Of a stretch of DNA of 64,000 nt, positions 11,562 to 24,956 are shown one piece after another. Source of the DNA: Rotaria macrura. Its lineage: Eukaryota; Rotifera; Eurotatoria; Philodinida; Philodinidae. The stretch is taken from NCBI GenBank assembly GCA_900239685.1, contig OENT01000220.1, positions 62,001 to 126,000 of the forward strand, read 5' to 3'. The notes under the pieces were generated by a model. The model saw only the letters and a list, made by a program, of their open reading frames with translations. It was not told the DNA's origin and did not search any database. Both the position numbers and the translations under genes were made by a program. The stretch's first letter is position 1, and each line of letters opens with the position of its first letter.

Positions 11562-14500
11562 GCAATGATAGAAAAGACGTGTGCGAATAAGCCGATGCTC
11601 GGTATTCAACAAAATGTATGCTCTAATTACTTTGAGTAACTTCATCGAATAACGAGGAATTCCTGCTCAATTTTAAGATAATTGAATAATCCATTAATAT
11701 CAAAAGAAAAACTAATGGAATGGTGTCGTTTATTTTACAGTAAAAGGCTTTGATTTTTCTCTGCAAAGATTTCACAAGAAATGTAGACATTAGGTTGTTG
11801 TAAGAAACGGGGAATATGTTGAGTCGTGGCACGATATTCAAATTGAGTTCGAAAAAACCTACGTAACATATGATTCTACTGAATTCAATGAAAACGATTT
11901 TCTAAAAGACGATGAATTTCAACGTGATTTCAGTCACATGTGTGGCTCTATCGAACGGTCTTTTCTCTACTGTTTACTGTTATTGGAGACAATAACTGAC
12001 GCCTAGATTTCGATTATTGTTTTTATTCTAAAAATGACGACACTGACGGAAAAGTAATAGTCTAACTTAGTATGCATCCTAAAATAGAAATTCTGCAAAG
12101 ACTTTGAACAAAAATCAGCAATCAATTTTTGATCACACTCTTGCCTGAAAACAATTAGAATCTTCGAAAGATATTGATCAATATAAATTGACTCAGTATC
12201 AACACTTTATCAAAGACATGCACGCATGAATATTCATACTTTTACATCATCAGTTTAGAGTACTTTTCTGATTATTGCCATGTCGAGAGGTGCTTCATCA
12301 ATGAGACATTCCGTCGATATAGCTGACTAATGTCGAAAACTATGTTTTTAATCATTTAATATGAAGAATAATCGAACAAGAGAACGTATCAACGAATCAA
12401 TAATTTTTTATTTATTTTTCTTTTATCCTTCGCGACTACGAACGACAACTCTTCCAAATATTTTTCTAGACTAATTTCATTATTCGCACAATCGTCGGCA
12501 AGTCTATCGATACGACTTTTCACAAAACGTGTTTTCGGTCCACCGTGTGTAGTTATCTATCGTTTTATAATAGTAAGAATAAGTGCTGAAAGTATGATAT
12601 TTCACAGCATTTATAAAACTAGATATCCGTGCGTTTATTCTTTTCATTTCTTTTTTCAATTAGCCTGATAATTGGACATGAACAGCTTAAGTTCTAATCT
12701 TTATAACTGTTCTTTTTTTAATCAGAGAATGCGATGATTAATTTATCTCAACTTATGTTTTATTTTTTAAACGGTTCCTTTATATTACATGCGAAATTGA
12801 ATATGTTTTTTATTCTGCTGAACAATTACGCCTCATGCTCTCTGATTATTTCTCAGATCGTCCAGTTTTCATTCGACCATTTTTACGATATCAACTCCAA
12901 TAGGATTTCATCCTTGCCATCTGCAAACTTTCCGACATTCTACTTTTCGACATTACTCACTACATTCCATTCCGTCAATATAATCCATATTCCAAACATT
13001 TCAATACAAAGATATTGTAGAATTCGAACAACAATTTATGAACCTACTGGATACAACCACTATCAGGTCGATATTTGTCGCGAAACCGTCAAACTAAAAT
13101 TCGAATATAGCTCAAAGATCTATAATCTTTATTGATTGTCGATTCTTCTACGGAAACTACGAGCAGCCCGTTAATAGACAGCCGAAACCCTAAGCGTATG
13201 CGAGTCATCTATGGATGCCTCGCACTTTTAAAAATTAACGCGATTAGTTTTGAATTTCTCAACAATTCTCGATTATTTTTCAAAATGCGACAATATCTTC
13301 TACATCTATACTCATTCCTAGTCCATACATATTCTCAACGATAATGTTAAACCAATGATCGGGTTGTCGGTTGGATAGAAGAGTATGTCAATCGATGGCA
13401 AGGACTATATAGAGATAGTTACGACCAGAGTAGTATCAGAACTGGGACATAAAAAGTAACTTTTAAATCGTCATCAACTTAATGCAGCAAATGTAAATTA
13501 AGCATCACTAGACGAAATTTGCTTTTTTTACTTTTTAATAAACTATATACTCATTTTAAGTTTAAATGTTAAGAAAATTGTTTTACGATGGAAAACGTAT
13601 CGAAACTTCAGTTTGGTGACTGGAAGAATAAGCAAATGCCATTTTAGCGGATGAAACGAACACTCAGCTTGATTTGTTTGAAAGTTCATCAATTAAAACG
13701 GACATTTTCATCGATCGAGATTCCCCATACTCATGCAAAACAACAGCCATTGAATTTCTTTCGTTGAACGATTTCTCTAAGTCCATGGATTTATACTATA
13801 TGAAAAATAAATGTCGGTTTCATCACATGTCACGTCGTGTGTTCTGTGCTTTGGAATAGAGTTCATGAGTTTTTCAAATTTTGGAAGTCTCTAACAGGCA
13901 TGATTAATACAATAAGTCAGAGGAATCTCTTAAACCAGTTGCATGCCTAGTCTGCATACGATGTTGTCTAACACAAAGAGCATATCATTAGCAACGGGAC
14001 AAAGTGTTTGATAGAAAAAATGCGTCGAAAATGAAGTGCCAGTGAGAGTATTAGCTTGAAATAATCCTTCATCTAATCGTTCAACTTTGATTAACGAGTG
14101 AACTTATGGAAAGCGTACGTTTTCTAAAACATAAGAAATTCTCTGCGTTTTGTGTCATTTTTTCAGGCGACGTTGTTTGCAGACTTTGACCATGTAGTGA
14201 GTTAGAGCGTCATGGAAAATTGCCTTCGACCGTCGACAAAAACGCTAATATCTCCAGTTCGGAAGTTTATCTTCAAACTGAAAATATCAATTAATGTTCT
14301 TCTTTTTTTTCCACAAACTATTTTAGGTCACGGTGTAACTACCTCCCTATACGGTCGAAGTCGAAAAAACACTTTCATTCAGACATGCGGTGACTTGTCA
14401 CAGGTGTAACTGAATTAAAAAATTGTACCATAGGATATCTTGTCATTTACATTGAGTGTCATTGCGTTCTGAAATCATGCACTATATATGTTGTTTATTT

Positions 14501-15343
14501 TTACTCGGAAAGGAATTCAAATCATTGCATTTTCTTTTGATTAGTTTTTCAAGGACTTGGACTAATCAAAATCAATATAAACCTGTATATTTGTTTGCAA
14601 GTGTATTGACGATGATCAGAACGATGGGAAGAATTTATTAAGAAAAATATCTATGTAAAATTAATTTGTTTCGGGCCTGGGGCGAACCTAAATAACTCTC
14701 CTGGGCCATTTCTGGCAGGCCGGAGTCACTTTTTCGTGACCCAATTTTAGGTCTGGTAGTCACAGACTTCGACGCAATAACTCAACTATCGAGTTACTGA
14801 TGCTACCAGCAAATAATGTAATACATTTGAGTTAGAAATCAGTTTCTAAAGCTATCCTCCAGTCATATGCGCTCAGGGGGTTGTATGCAATGGGAAAAGG
14901 ATTACCATAGTTGGGTGACGCTTTCAAACCTCAATTTCTCAGAATGAATTGATCGTTTGTGAACCATATTCATGCGATCGAGTTGCGTCTCTGCACTTTT
15001 GTCCAGAACTGCCTTATCCAAGTATCAGCTTATATGACAGCAGTTCCACTCGCATCCAAGTGGTCCATAAAGTCACACGGATAGATCATGGTACTAATGT
15101 GCAGTAATTTACATGAATCTATTCGACTAGAAAGGCGGCTATATAGTCACAAATTGAACTTAGTCGCATTTCTTCTACTATTGATGTCATTTGAGGATGT
15201 CATTTTGCTAGCCTTCGTCATCCTCCTCCCCCTCCCCCCAGTTCCCATCGATCTGTCTCTTTTCGGTTTCTATGCTTACAAATATTATATTTACAGAGAA
15301 TGACGTTGCTTATCATTGCAACTGATAAAACTCTCATTCTCTC
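11562..15343. other. Gene-free stretch
   Basis: It probably includes the unlocated first exon of the NHL gene on the minus strand. A 133-codon plus-strand open frame at 12734-13135 has no recognisable family and could occur by chance in AT-rich DNA. At 14670-14790 there is a GC-richer patch with a short inverted repeat GTCAC-(5)-GTGAC, possibly a repeat remnant. Confidence 0.4.
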
Positions 15344-15347
15344 ATTA

Positions 15348-17375
15348 CTAACCTTTATCAGGCTGTTGATTTTCTTTTTCTAACATTGTCTGCCAACGTG
15401 GCAGTTGTGCAAGAGTCAGCTGAATCAAGCCATCATTGTTAAGAGACTGCAATTCTAAAACATTGTCTGAACTCGCTTGATTGTTATACAATTCGAGATA
15501 TCTGAGAGTGTAATTTGTTTTTGAAGCGTAAACCAATGCTTTTGTCATTTCAGCAGAAACATTTGATTCCGATACGGCGAGATGTGAAAGGAATGAATGG
15601 TTTATCAATGAATCCATAAGATATGTTTCTTTTGGTTTCGTTGGTTGTACATCGCGCACGTGTAGACTGAGACGTTTAATTGATTTGCGTTCGTTCAACG
15701 TGCTGAGAAGATCAACAATAAACTTCTCATCGTCGAAACCATACTCGTCCAAAAGATCGATTTCGACAAGCATTGCATTTTGCTTTAGCATTGTACAAAA
15801 ATGTGACGTGATCTTGGGAAAACGCAATGAATTGTTCAGTTTTAGTTGATATTCTGCATTCTTTTTTAAGCCTAACACAGCGTTCACAACATCGACGCTG
15901 TTGCAGTTGTCAACAACATATTGTGTCATTATTTTACTTTTTTCAAGACAACGCTGAAGATCTAGTTCATGTCCTAGAAAATCACTCGAACAGAAATGTA
16001 ATATTCGGTGAATCTTGTTCTGCGATAAAAGTGCAACGAGCATAGATATATTTCCATCGTGGTAACCATTGTCAAAGCGAACTTTAAATGATTGATTGAA
16101 GAACTCTGTAGTCATGCATTCGCATACGTTCATTTTTATTTTCAGCCGACTTTGAACTTGAACAAAGTTCAAACTAAGACAACGAATTGAAGAACGATTT
16201 ACGACCATATCGAGCAAGGCATCGAGATCTTTTTTGTAAAAGACACAATCGTGGAGCACCAACTTCATGATGTTAAATCCTTTCTCCAAAGCTTCACACA
16301 ACATTTTGATATTATCGCTGTTTATGTTCGCTTTGGTCACGACTGCTGTTTTAGTCTTCTCATCAAATTTACCTCCCATGGCTTCGAATTGCTTGATGTA
16401 TTTCCTCATTTCAGTGTTGAAACTAATTTCATTGTAGTGCTCGTTACATAACCAACGAACATGCCCGTCAGCAGTAACTGTGCGATGCAAATTTCCAAGA
16501 CTTCGATTATCGTCCACGACATCCAGATACGCTGCGATTTCTCGCAGTTCTGGGCCCACAAGTGGGACTCGTGACTTCTCAGACGCAAGCAATGATGAAT
16601 CTACATTAGTCATTTTTTTATGAAATGTGTCAATAAAAGTATCAACTACGCTGAATCCGTGTATGCATTCCTCAATTGAAACTGGTGAAAAACTAGCTAA
16701 CGTTGAAAGACATCCTATCGGTGCAATGACACAGGAGCCCATGCCAAGCATAAGTTTAGCGATCTTTATCGTTATTCGTAAATACGGACCATACCTCTCG
16801 ATGAACTCTTTCGGTTTCTTAATTGTATAACCCTCATGTCGAGCGATATGCATCTTACTGGGTTCGTGTGAACATTCACATAAAAAGTAGAGCTTGTACT
16901 GAAGATGAAACCAGTTTTCTATGTTGGTAACCGATTTTTCGTTACAGCGTTTTGTCGGTAATACAATGAAATAGCGAGGCGTAGTGTACTCGTGCAATTC
17001 ATACACTTGAGTCATCATCTTGTTTATCTGTTCTAGAATTATTTGCGTATTAGATAGAATACGTTCGACGTTGTCTGAAATACGTTGCAGGGTATGACTG
17101 TCTGTTTGATTTGCCTCCCCGTTAGGTCCCGTCGCTTCAATGATTCGATCAACGCACGCCTCAATACGCAACGGTTCCAAATTTTGACCAGATTCATCAC
17201 GGACAAAAACTTGCTGTACATTGTCGATAAATAAAATACTCACAGACGGAAATTGTAATTTAACATCATCCAAAAACAAGTATTCGGTATCTTGAAGACA
17301 GACGGTTTGTATTTGAACAGTTTTATCACGAAATCGAACTGTTTGGACTCCTGCTTTATTGTATTTCGCTGCCAT
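15348..17375 (-). CDS. Leucine-rich-repeat (RNI-like) protein with ubiquitin-like N-terminal region; resembles fungal (Mortierella-type) proteins
   Basis: A protein of about 675 residues from the ATG at 17375, uninterrupted by introns. Regions in order: a ubiquitin-like start (VRFRDKTVQI ... NLEPLRI, about 12-75); a segment containing heptad-like hydrophobics (about 85-120); a conserved block with RYFIVLPTKR, YKLYFLCECSHEPSKMHIA and RHEGYTIKKPKEFIERYG (about 133-195); then irregular LRR/ribonuclease-inhibitor-like repeats from about 350 to 660 (for example IRCLSLNF, IKRLSLHV, LRYLELYNN). The N-terminal region plus the block with FLCEC and HEGY are, from memory, shared with large families of Mortierella-like fungi, where they are joined to WD40, TPR or LRR repeats. 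Function is unknown; it may act as a scaffold or sensor. The frame stays open without an ATG to 17537, so an upstream exon is possible. The stop follows CCTGATAAAG/GTTAGT, which looks like a splice donor, so the gene may continue downstream. Confidence 0.75.
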   Translation of the reverse strand: MAAKYNKAGVQTVRFRDKTVQIQTVCLQDTEYLFLDDVKLQFPSVSILFIDNVQQVFVRDESGQNLEPLRIEACVDRIIEATGPNGEANQTDSHTLQRISDNVERILSNTQIILEQINKMMTQVYELHEYTTPRYFIVLPTKRCNEKSVTNIENWFHLQYKLYFLCECSHEPSKMHIARHEGYTIKKPKEFIERYGPYLRITIKIAKLMLGMGSCVIAPIGCLSTLASFSPVSIEECIHGFSVVDTFIDTFHKKMTNVDSSLLASEKSRVPLVGPELREIAAYLDVVDDNRSLGNLHRTVTADGHVRWLCNEHYNEISFNTEMRKYIKQFEAMGGKFDEKTKTAVVTKANINSDNIKMLCEALEKGFNIMKLVLHDCVFYKKDLDALLDMVVNRSSIRCLSLNFVQVQSRLKIKMNVCECMTTEFFNQSFKVRFDNGYHDGNISMLVALLSQNKIHRILHFCSSDFLGHELDLQRCLEKSKIMTQYVVDNCNSVDVVNAVLGLKKNAEYQLKLNNSLRFPKITSHFCTMLKQNAMLVEIDLLDEYGFDDEKFIVDLLSTLNERKSIKRLSLHVRDVQPTKPKETYLMDSLINHSFLSHLAVSESNVSAEMTKALVYASKTNYTLRYLELYNNQASSDNVLELQSLNNDGLIQLTLAQLPRWQTMLEKENQQPDKG

Positions 17376-17599
17376 GCTATGTGATCCGAAGTAAAATTGT
17401 CTATCTTGAAATTCTTCTTTTGCGGCGTTTTTATTCTCCAACGAAGCCTGATTTGTATATCTTTTTGATATCTTTATCGCGAAAACAAGAACAGAAAAAT
17501 GTAAGAGTTGAAGAAATGGGTAGGATAAGGACGACAAGAAGGGAGAATAAGCAAAAATAAACTGATCGAAAACACACCAGTGGCAACAAGGAGAATTCT

Positions 17600-18704
17600 A
17601 TACTGATCGTAACTTTTGCTGCAAGAAAGAATGTCGAAAGTTAAAACTATCGAAGGATAATAATGCGTGGGTGTTTGGAGATGGGTCCTCTCTGGGTCAG
17701 TGACATGCCCAACTAGATAGTATTTCATCTACAATTGAGTTTTAAAGCGAAAATTCTTAGTAGACACTCTCATCTAATCGGAAGAGAATCTTGCATTTGT
17801 CTATTGGAATTGATTGAGTATTCTCTTTGAGAGTTACATGGTTTTGATGAGAAGAGAAGCGCCTCTATCAAAACACTCGTATGTATCTTGTTAATCAATC
17901 ACATTGATAATTCGCTGACAAATGGCAATAAAACTGGATTCGGTTATTTGATTGGTTTCTGACGAATCTTCCATTCTATACAATCCCTATTTAAGAATGT
18001 TTCCATTATTTGCTTTGCTCAACTATTTGTTTAGCGTTTACACCTGTAGAGTTATCATTGTTTTCAACTGAGTCTCTAAAGCAGTACAGGTGAGCGTAAA
18101 TAACTTCTTCTATTTCGAGCTATTTACTTCTGATTGACGGGATGGAAAATCAAACTAAAAATTATCAATTTATGTAATAGTCTTAGTTTTTTTAGGCCGC
18201 TATCGTTCTAGCCTTAGCGACATATTTCTGTGCAATAAATGAGCGTTGTTCAATATTGTATCAGAAAATCTAAAGACAAGAGTCACTTCAAGCAGATGGA
18301 CTAGCGTAAAAAGCCATGGTAGAATTTCTAGTATCACTTAAGATAAGTTTCTAATAAACTCTCGTACACGCAGTTCAACTTCCGAATTATACACATGCAT
18401 CTACAAAAACTGCACACACCTCAGTAGATTCTTAATCACACTTTCATAAATTAATCTACGTTGGTCTACGTAATACACCAGAAATTATGTGTTTCTCATT
18501 CTCTAAAAGAATTTCACGGACACGAAAATTTGGACAATATAATTCATCATTACAGATTCCTCAGCCATAATTAACCGTAATTGTGATTACTTCTGAATTT
18601 CGATAATTTATTACTGAAAGTAACAATAGAAGATTTGAAAGCTTTGATAGAAAAATAAGTCAACCGATGTTCGTTGCGTGAAATTATTGTGCCGAAAAAT
18701 TTCT
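17600..18704. other. Gene-free stretch
   Basis: No coding signal recognised. It may contain the 5' exon or leader of the LRR gene, but no exon could be assigned. Confidence 0.4.
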
Positions 18705-18711
18705 TTTAATT

Positions 18712-19199
18712 CTATAATAGAAAAGAGAAAAAAATTGTTTCAAACTTGTTCATAATGAAAATGTCTCGTACATGATGTTCGACAATGACATGGACTGCTC
18801 CCTTCGAACCACGGCCCAGGCCAACTGGTAAATCTAGCCATAGATCAAGGCGCCCTTTACCCAAAACATGTTTCTCAAGATTGATTCTTGTTGATCCGAT
18901 TAAATCCTTTCCTATTAAATCGGCATCGTAAATATCCAATTGTAATAGATCTTGATCTTTTCCCAAATCACTAAACAAAAGGATACATTTAACAAAAGCA
19001 AACTGATTCAATTAGTTTACAAAGTAAAAGTTTCATTCCATTTCGGATTATTGTTATCTTGAACTGTTTTTGTTTTCTTTTTATGATGTTTATCAAGATA
19101 AAGTTCAACATAAGCATCGTTTTCGCTGCCAATATCTTTATTCTTCAATTGACGGGCCTCAACGATTGTCACTTGTAAAGTTCCATAGCCATGACTCAT
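18712..19199 (-). CDS. Small single-C2-domain protein (two exons)
   Basis: A predicted 145-residue protein made of one calcium- and phospholipid-binding C2 domain. Exon 1 is 19199-19021 and exon 2 is 18970-18712. The 50-bp intron (18971-19020) starts GTAAAC and ends TTTGTTTAG; joining restores the continuous frame ETFTFDLGKDQD. All five usual calcium-ligand aspartates are present: KDIG and NDAY in loop 1, and YDAD plus GKD in loop 3. The lysine-rich HHKKKTKT on strand 4 suits acidic lipid binding. The start ATG is chosen because the domain begins directly after it (YGTLQVTIVEARQL) and AAATCAG lies just upstream. Residues past the domain (about 130-145) are unremarkable. Without a transmembrane segment or second domain, it resembles plant-like small C2 proteins or the C2 modules of synaptotagmin-like proteins. 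The partner is unknown. Confidence 0.88.
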
Positions 19200-22100
19200 T
19201 GTTACTGATTTAGAAGATCTCAATTGTATGTCTTGGTGCTTATTTATATATCGATATGGATCGTCTATTCGCTCCGCGGTTAAGTAGATGCTACAAATGA
19301 AATGAGTCAAAGACAGGCGATAGAAAAGGTTCCAATGACAGTGTAAAATCAGTTTGTCTCTAGAAAAACTAGTCAACACGAGAGCAATATCAAGCAGATG
19401 AACTCTAATCAAGTCAAACAAGCACTGTCGTAAGCGACATTTTTTAAATCTTATTTCAATCATTTATCAGCGACAGTTTTACACCGGTGTTCAACCGCTT
19501 TTCAAATAAGCGTTAACGATCAGATACTCAATTTTTAGGCCGACACTATCTCTATCCTAAACGATAAAAACACAACCGGAACAGAACCGCTAGAAAAATG
19601 TCAAATTACGATGGCTAAACTAAATAAAGTAGCAGTATAAATTACCGCTTTTGGTCCTTACAGCGGCTGTAATTATCGTCCTGCGTAGCGACAAGAAACA
19701 AGCGAATTTTTAATGCCCTGATCAATAGACAAACCATTCTTTGTTATCGATGAGGACAGGAAGACAAACATTGTTCAGACAGGGCTTTGGCAATGAGTTC
19801 GATTGTTCGGTATTATTCTTTATGTACACTCACCACAACAAAAACATGTCACTCATTTCATTTCATTTCTGTAAGAGATTCAATTTGTCGCTTTGTGTCA
19901 GCCAATAAAAAAGAAGTCTACAGAAGATGCCTGCAGAGAAAGACAATAATGGGCATGATTTTTTATTCTCTTCGATCAAGTAGATTTTGGTGCTGTTATT
20001 AGATACTTTGCAACGAAGAATGAGTGGATTTGCGACTGACACTGGCTGACGTCAGACAGAGGATTTAATATCAGGAAGCTACTGGCTGAATATTAGCACA
20101 CATTTGCAAAAAGATAATTATTATTAGCTAAATATTGAATTTCTAAATATCCTGTTTTTTAGCGAAGCGACAATCAAAACTTAACGGCGGAGAATAAATA
20201 TGGTTATTCATCTAAAAATGTTACTTGTACTCAAGGAATTTCCTTAAGTGCCTATTTTCTGGAACTAAAACATTCTTACTTGCTCTATTTAGTTTTACCA
20301 CACGGGCATTCCACACTCGACTGAAGATCGTTTAATAGCTTACATCAATTTTCAATGAGTCTTGTTCGAATGTTTAAAAGCAAGGCGTATGTTTGGGTAT
20401 CGACACACGTACTTGGAAATAACTAGAAGTACACGCACAGGAAAATACTTTGAAAACAGGTTGAACTAGACTCCGCGCTGACTTTATTGCGCGATGCTGA
20501 GCATTTTCTTTTCGACATTATCGAAACTTGAACTAAGTTGTTGCCTTCAATGAACTATTCCGCATCTTTGTATCGATTCAACGACGCAACAACCTATGAG
20601 CACAAGCGATGAGACTTTTCCAGAGCTTCAATAAAATCTTAGAAATTGATTTTGCCAACCAATTAAAAACGAAGGCTGGTCGGTTGACATCTTTAGGCTA
20701 ATTTTCCTGTGATTAGAAAATTAGAACTCAAGACACCCTACCTTCCATTCTTTTTCTCCGTGTTTGTTAGTCTCATAGGAATCTTGTAGATGTATGGAAA
20801 AGAATATGAAGTAGTGTTGATATTTCTACTGGTGTCAATCTTATATGAACGTATCTTTTCTACTAACGATTCGCTGCTAAAGTAAGAAACGCTCATCTTC
20901 GAAATCCTCTTTGGACATCGAGCTCGTACGAAGATTGTTACTTTCTTCGTTTAATTGATAATGATATATTTGAGAATGATGTGAAAATAAGATTACGTCA
21001 AGTAAAGATGAATGGTTTTGACGAGTTATTCGACGAAGAGTCACTCGATTTTAGAATGATACTAATATGCTTGCTGAAATGAATCGATTCCTGTTTTTTA
21101 CTTCTTCTAATAAAACACAATTCTAATAAAGCATTGAGCAGATAGAAGTACCACGATAAATCAATGCTGTTTCTCTGCGTTAATATGGAAGTTGATACAT
21201 CGCTTCCCACTAGAAACATAAAAAGTCATGTTTTCTTCATCCTTTTCTGTTTCTATCTCACGTACTTCTATGGAACAGCAAATATATGTGAATAGGATGA
21301 TGACAACAACAAAATCTGATGAATTTAATTCCTTTGTTCACAAAGGTTATTTCATAATAACTGAGAATAAACTGTCGATGATGTTTTTCGTACCTATTCT
21401 TAACGTCAAGAGTTGGAATTTCGATCATGTAAAAAACTAACCAAACTCTTTAGTGCTTCAACGTGTGAGATCTGTCTCTATATCTCATTAATTAGTATTG
21501 AAGTGAATAGAAAACGTCGAAATAGATGAATTTCCGTAGTTGCTTTTATTAGGATCTCTATCTCTGACTTCAATTATGACGGAATGACTTAAAATGACTC
21601 GAACTGTGCAGCAAAGTATATATATACATATATACATCTAGTATTTGTCAAATTCAACGACCAGTTCTATCTGAAACGTCCACCAATCACAAAGAGAGAG
21701 AACACCTTAAGTGTTTTTCCTTGAATCTAAAACGGTTCGTTCCAACATGGAATTTTCACTGCATATTTCACTCTTTTCAGAATATGTGATCATCGATTAT
21801 TGTTAAAAAAATAAATCACTTCACAAATACTGCATGTATACCAAAGTCTTTAAAAGAGGAACCATTAAAGATAAAAACTGGTATGCTCGTCGTGTAACCG
21901 AGAGCACATTCTTCCAAAGTAAATTCTGTTATTTCAGGTTCGTAAAAAGAATTGTCCTTCACAGTTTCTTTCCATCGTGTATTGCATGATTTCCTTAGCC
22001 AAGAAAATGAAGATATCACCAAAATAAAGTATGAAAATTGTTCCACGTACTTCAATGTTGTCTATTCGCCTCAATACTAACTAATTAGTTATAGATGCAG

Positions 22101-24930
22101 ATCGCACAATTTGAAGCATTGGACATTTAGTTAGATTTATTTGTGTGAAAACTTTCAATGTTTGAAGTTAAGAATGGGCACGGAAAAGATCATTGGCAAT
22201 TCATTCTCAACTAATATGAAACAAGCTGCTTCAACGTGAATATTAAAGAGAGAAGTACGTTTTCTAAACATGTAGATGAAAACGTTCATCGCGTAGAGCT
22301 CATATCAACTGTTCGAGAGACTAAAAATGAGTATGAGAAAGTTTAATGCAAAGAATAGTTTTATTCATTCGTTTTAACTTGACATAGTTATGAATATTTC
22401 TTTCATTTATAATTAGCTACATGAGGAAGTATACGCGTAAATCATATGCTACTTTAAATCGCACTGCAGTCACACGCAGGTGGATCTTCTAAAACATAGA
22501 CAATTGATCCCATTCAGTTATATTTACATCGTCTTTAAGATTCAGATGAATGTATATGCTTGAGTTTTTGATGAAATTATATTAATCTCTCGTTATGATC
22601 GCTTTTGAAAGGAAACAAAAATTGATTCATAAAACTGGCCGATCCCTCGAAGCAGCATACAGACCAAATAGCTAATGAACGGTACATGGTAATGTTCAAC
22701 TACGAGCTTTTAAAAATTCCAAGCTTTTATCGAGCCTTTTACGATCAAACTGTTTCCGTCACGAAGAAACGGAAGTCACGCGTGACAATGACTGGTGTCT
22801 GAATATATCGTGAGCATTTATCGAATAGCAAAGGAAACTGTTCTCACGTTCAAACAATGGACTAATTTAGTTCTAATATTTGATGAGTTGATGATGAGAT
22901 TACGAGAATGATCGACGTGAGTTTCTTCTAGAACGGTGATATCGATTCAAATGATTCCGGGTAAGTTTATTTTAACATGCAAACGAATTAATAAAGTTAA
23001 AGACTATGTTCACTGCCTTACTTTCAATATGTTCTTGTTAACAGCTGTATGCATTTCAAATCGGTAAATATATTTTATGAGGTGAATTTTAACAAATATA
23101 CAACACGTCTTGAATTGAGCCGGCTCGGTCCGACATGTTTACACTGATTTTAATTTTCTACCCAGCTAACTTTCTCTTTTAAATGCTTAGAACTATGAAA
23201 ACATAGTTGCGATAGAAAAACAACATGCGAATTTCAAATAGAATTACATGAATAGGCCACTGAGATCGGCAAGGCCAGCCATATCTACGGTCTACACGCA
23301 ACGTCTTACAGTGCACATGAACTTCTGCTTTTCATGTGAGTAAGTGATGAACAGAAGAAATTCGTTGAGAATAAACTACTATCGATAGTGGAAGTTACAA
23401 GTTAGATTTCCTCGAATTTTTCAGCTTCGATTAATCAGCATGAATTGATGAGAAGCAAAACTCCTGTTGGAAAATCGCAAGTTCTATTTATAGCGCGTAG
23501 TTCTTTTAAATGAGAACGTCTTTCAGTTTTAAATATCAGGCGAGTTAATGCGCAGTAGTAAATATTTTTCGGAAACGAAGATAAAATGTTTTGAGATCTG
23601 AAGTTAGAAGACGAATCTAGTACCTTCAATTATTAAATATATTTTCGACTCCCACAAACGATCTGACATAGCGAACTAACTCATGCAACGATCAGAATTC
23701 GAAGAAAAACATATTCGCTCATAGTTGTGATGTACTTTTCAGGGATGTATCCCAATAAGAAACTGTTCCTATAGACACATTAGGGTTTCGAATAATGATC
23801 GTTATTAAGTTCAAATACCTTTAAAACTTTCCTTTTCATTTGCTGGCCTCATCAAACGATTCAATTTATCTTACATAGATCTTATTTTTATTTTAACAAA
23901 CAACCCTAATCAAAGTCAATGCAGCACCCGGTTACTTTCTGTCAAGTACATTGATATATAGCAAGACAATAACCGCATCCTACTGGTAGAGAATCTCTGT
24001 AAACAAAGTTATTTCTGGTGCTGGAACAGGCATCGACGATGCTCGGGTCACTTTTGATCGGGCTATAGCAAAGTGGCCAATGTCGAGGCCTGTTTTACAC
24101 ACCGCATGTTATCATTTGCAATATAAAGCGTTAACATGAGCTTTGTTTCGATTTTACAATTCTAAGCAACGGGACGATAGTTATTTATTAAACTTAATAT
24201 TAATCAATAATTCATTGAGTTTGCTGCAAAAGAGATCAATAAAAACGGTTTATATACGGAAAATACCATTGACCGATGCATTTTTTCTGTATTCGCCAGC
24301 CATAGGGCAATGGAGAGCACGCTTGATAAACGAAAATAAAGTATGATGGAATGATTGAATTTTTCTCGCCCGATCAAAATATGTATTTAGAGTTGTCAAG
24401 TTTGATGTAGAACTAATATAAAATAGTATTCGTTATAATATTTTACAGAGATAAGTCTTAATAGAAATCTAGTCAAATGTCTGGTAAAGTATTGTGTTTT
24501 TTATCCATTAACATTCGCACTTATATGTCATGAGCGACAATGTCGTGCATAGTTTCGAATACCCTACTGAATATGCACACAGCATTATTATTCATGATTG
24601 TCCTTGATTTTGTCTTGCGTCTTTTGTAAGAGCGATTAGATTTCTCGACAGAAACACGTAAATAGCGAGGGAATACATGTAATGCATGTTTACTTGCGTT
24701 TCTTATCATTTTTATCCGAAAAGAAACATTAAACGAACAGTCAGTTAATGTTTAGAACTCGTTCAATTTCTCTTTAGACGCTCGCTGCAATCGCATCATT
24801 CTTCTTTTCGCATCAGGTTAAACTATTTTCTGGTTTTTCTTTTAGAATAAAATTTTCTTAATTTTATTCAATAGAATTAGAAATTCGACTGATGCTCTGA
24901 TGTTCGAAATTCAATAACGGCATCTCCTGG
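19200..24930. other. 5.7-kb gene-free stretch
   Basis: No gene recognised on either strand. There is an AT microsatellite at about 21618-21638. A 49-codon open stretch ending near 24138 (reading ...VISGAGTGIDDARVTF...) and a 79-codon minus-strand frame at 21816-22055 have no known relatives. These may be decayed fragments or chance. Confidence 0.4.
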
Positions 24931-24956
24931 TTTCAGTCGAACCTAGATTGACGTCG

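Noticed and set aside
12734..13135. 133-codon plus-strand open frame
   Set aside because: No family resemblance, AT-driven Phe/Ile/Asn composition, and a length that can arise by chance in AT-rich DNA of this extent. Not called as a gene.
14670..14790. GC-richer block with a short GTCAC/GTGAC hairpin, considered as a SINE or tRNA-derived element
   Set aside because: No A or B box, no poly(A) tail and no target duplication recognised.
17474..17728. 84-codon minus-strand frame upstream of the LRR gene
   Set aside because: Overlaps the start region in another frame, ends in low-complexity Phe/Leu residues and does not match the fungal-type N-terminus.
23742..23770. CAGGGATGTATCCC, considered as a second hAT terminus
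   Set aside because: No matching inverted end or 8-bp target duplication could be found nearby.
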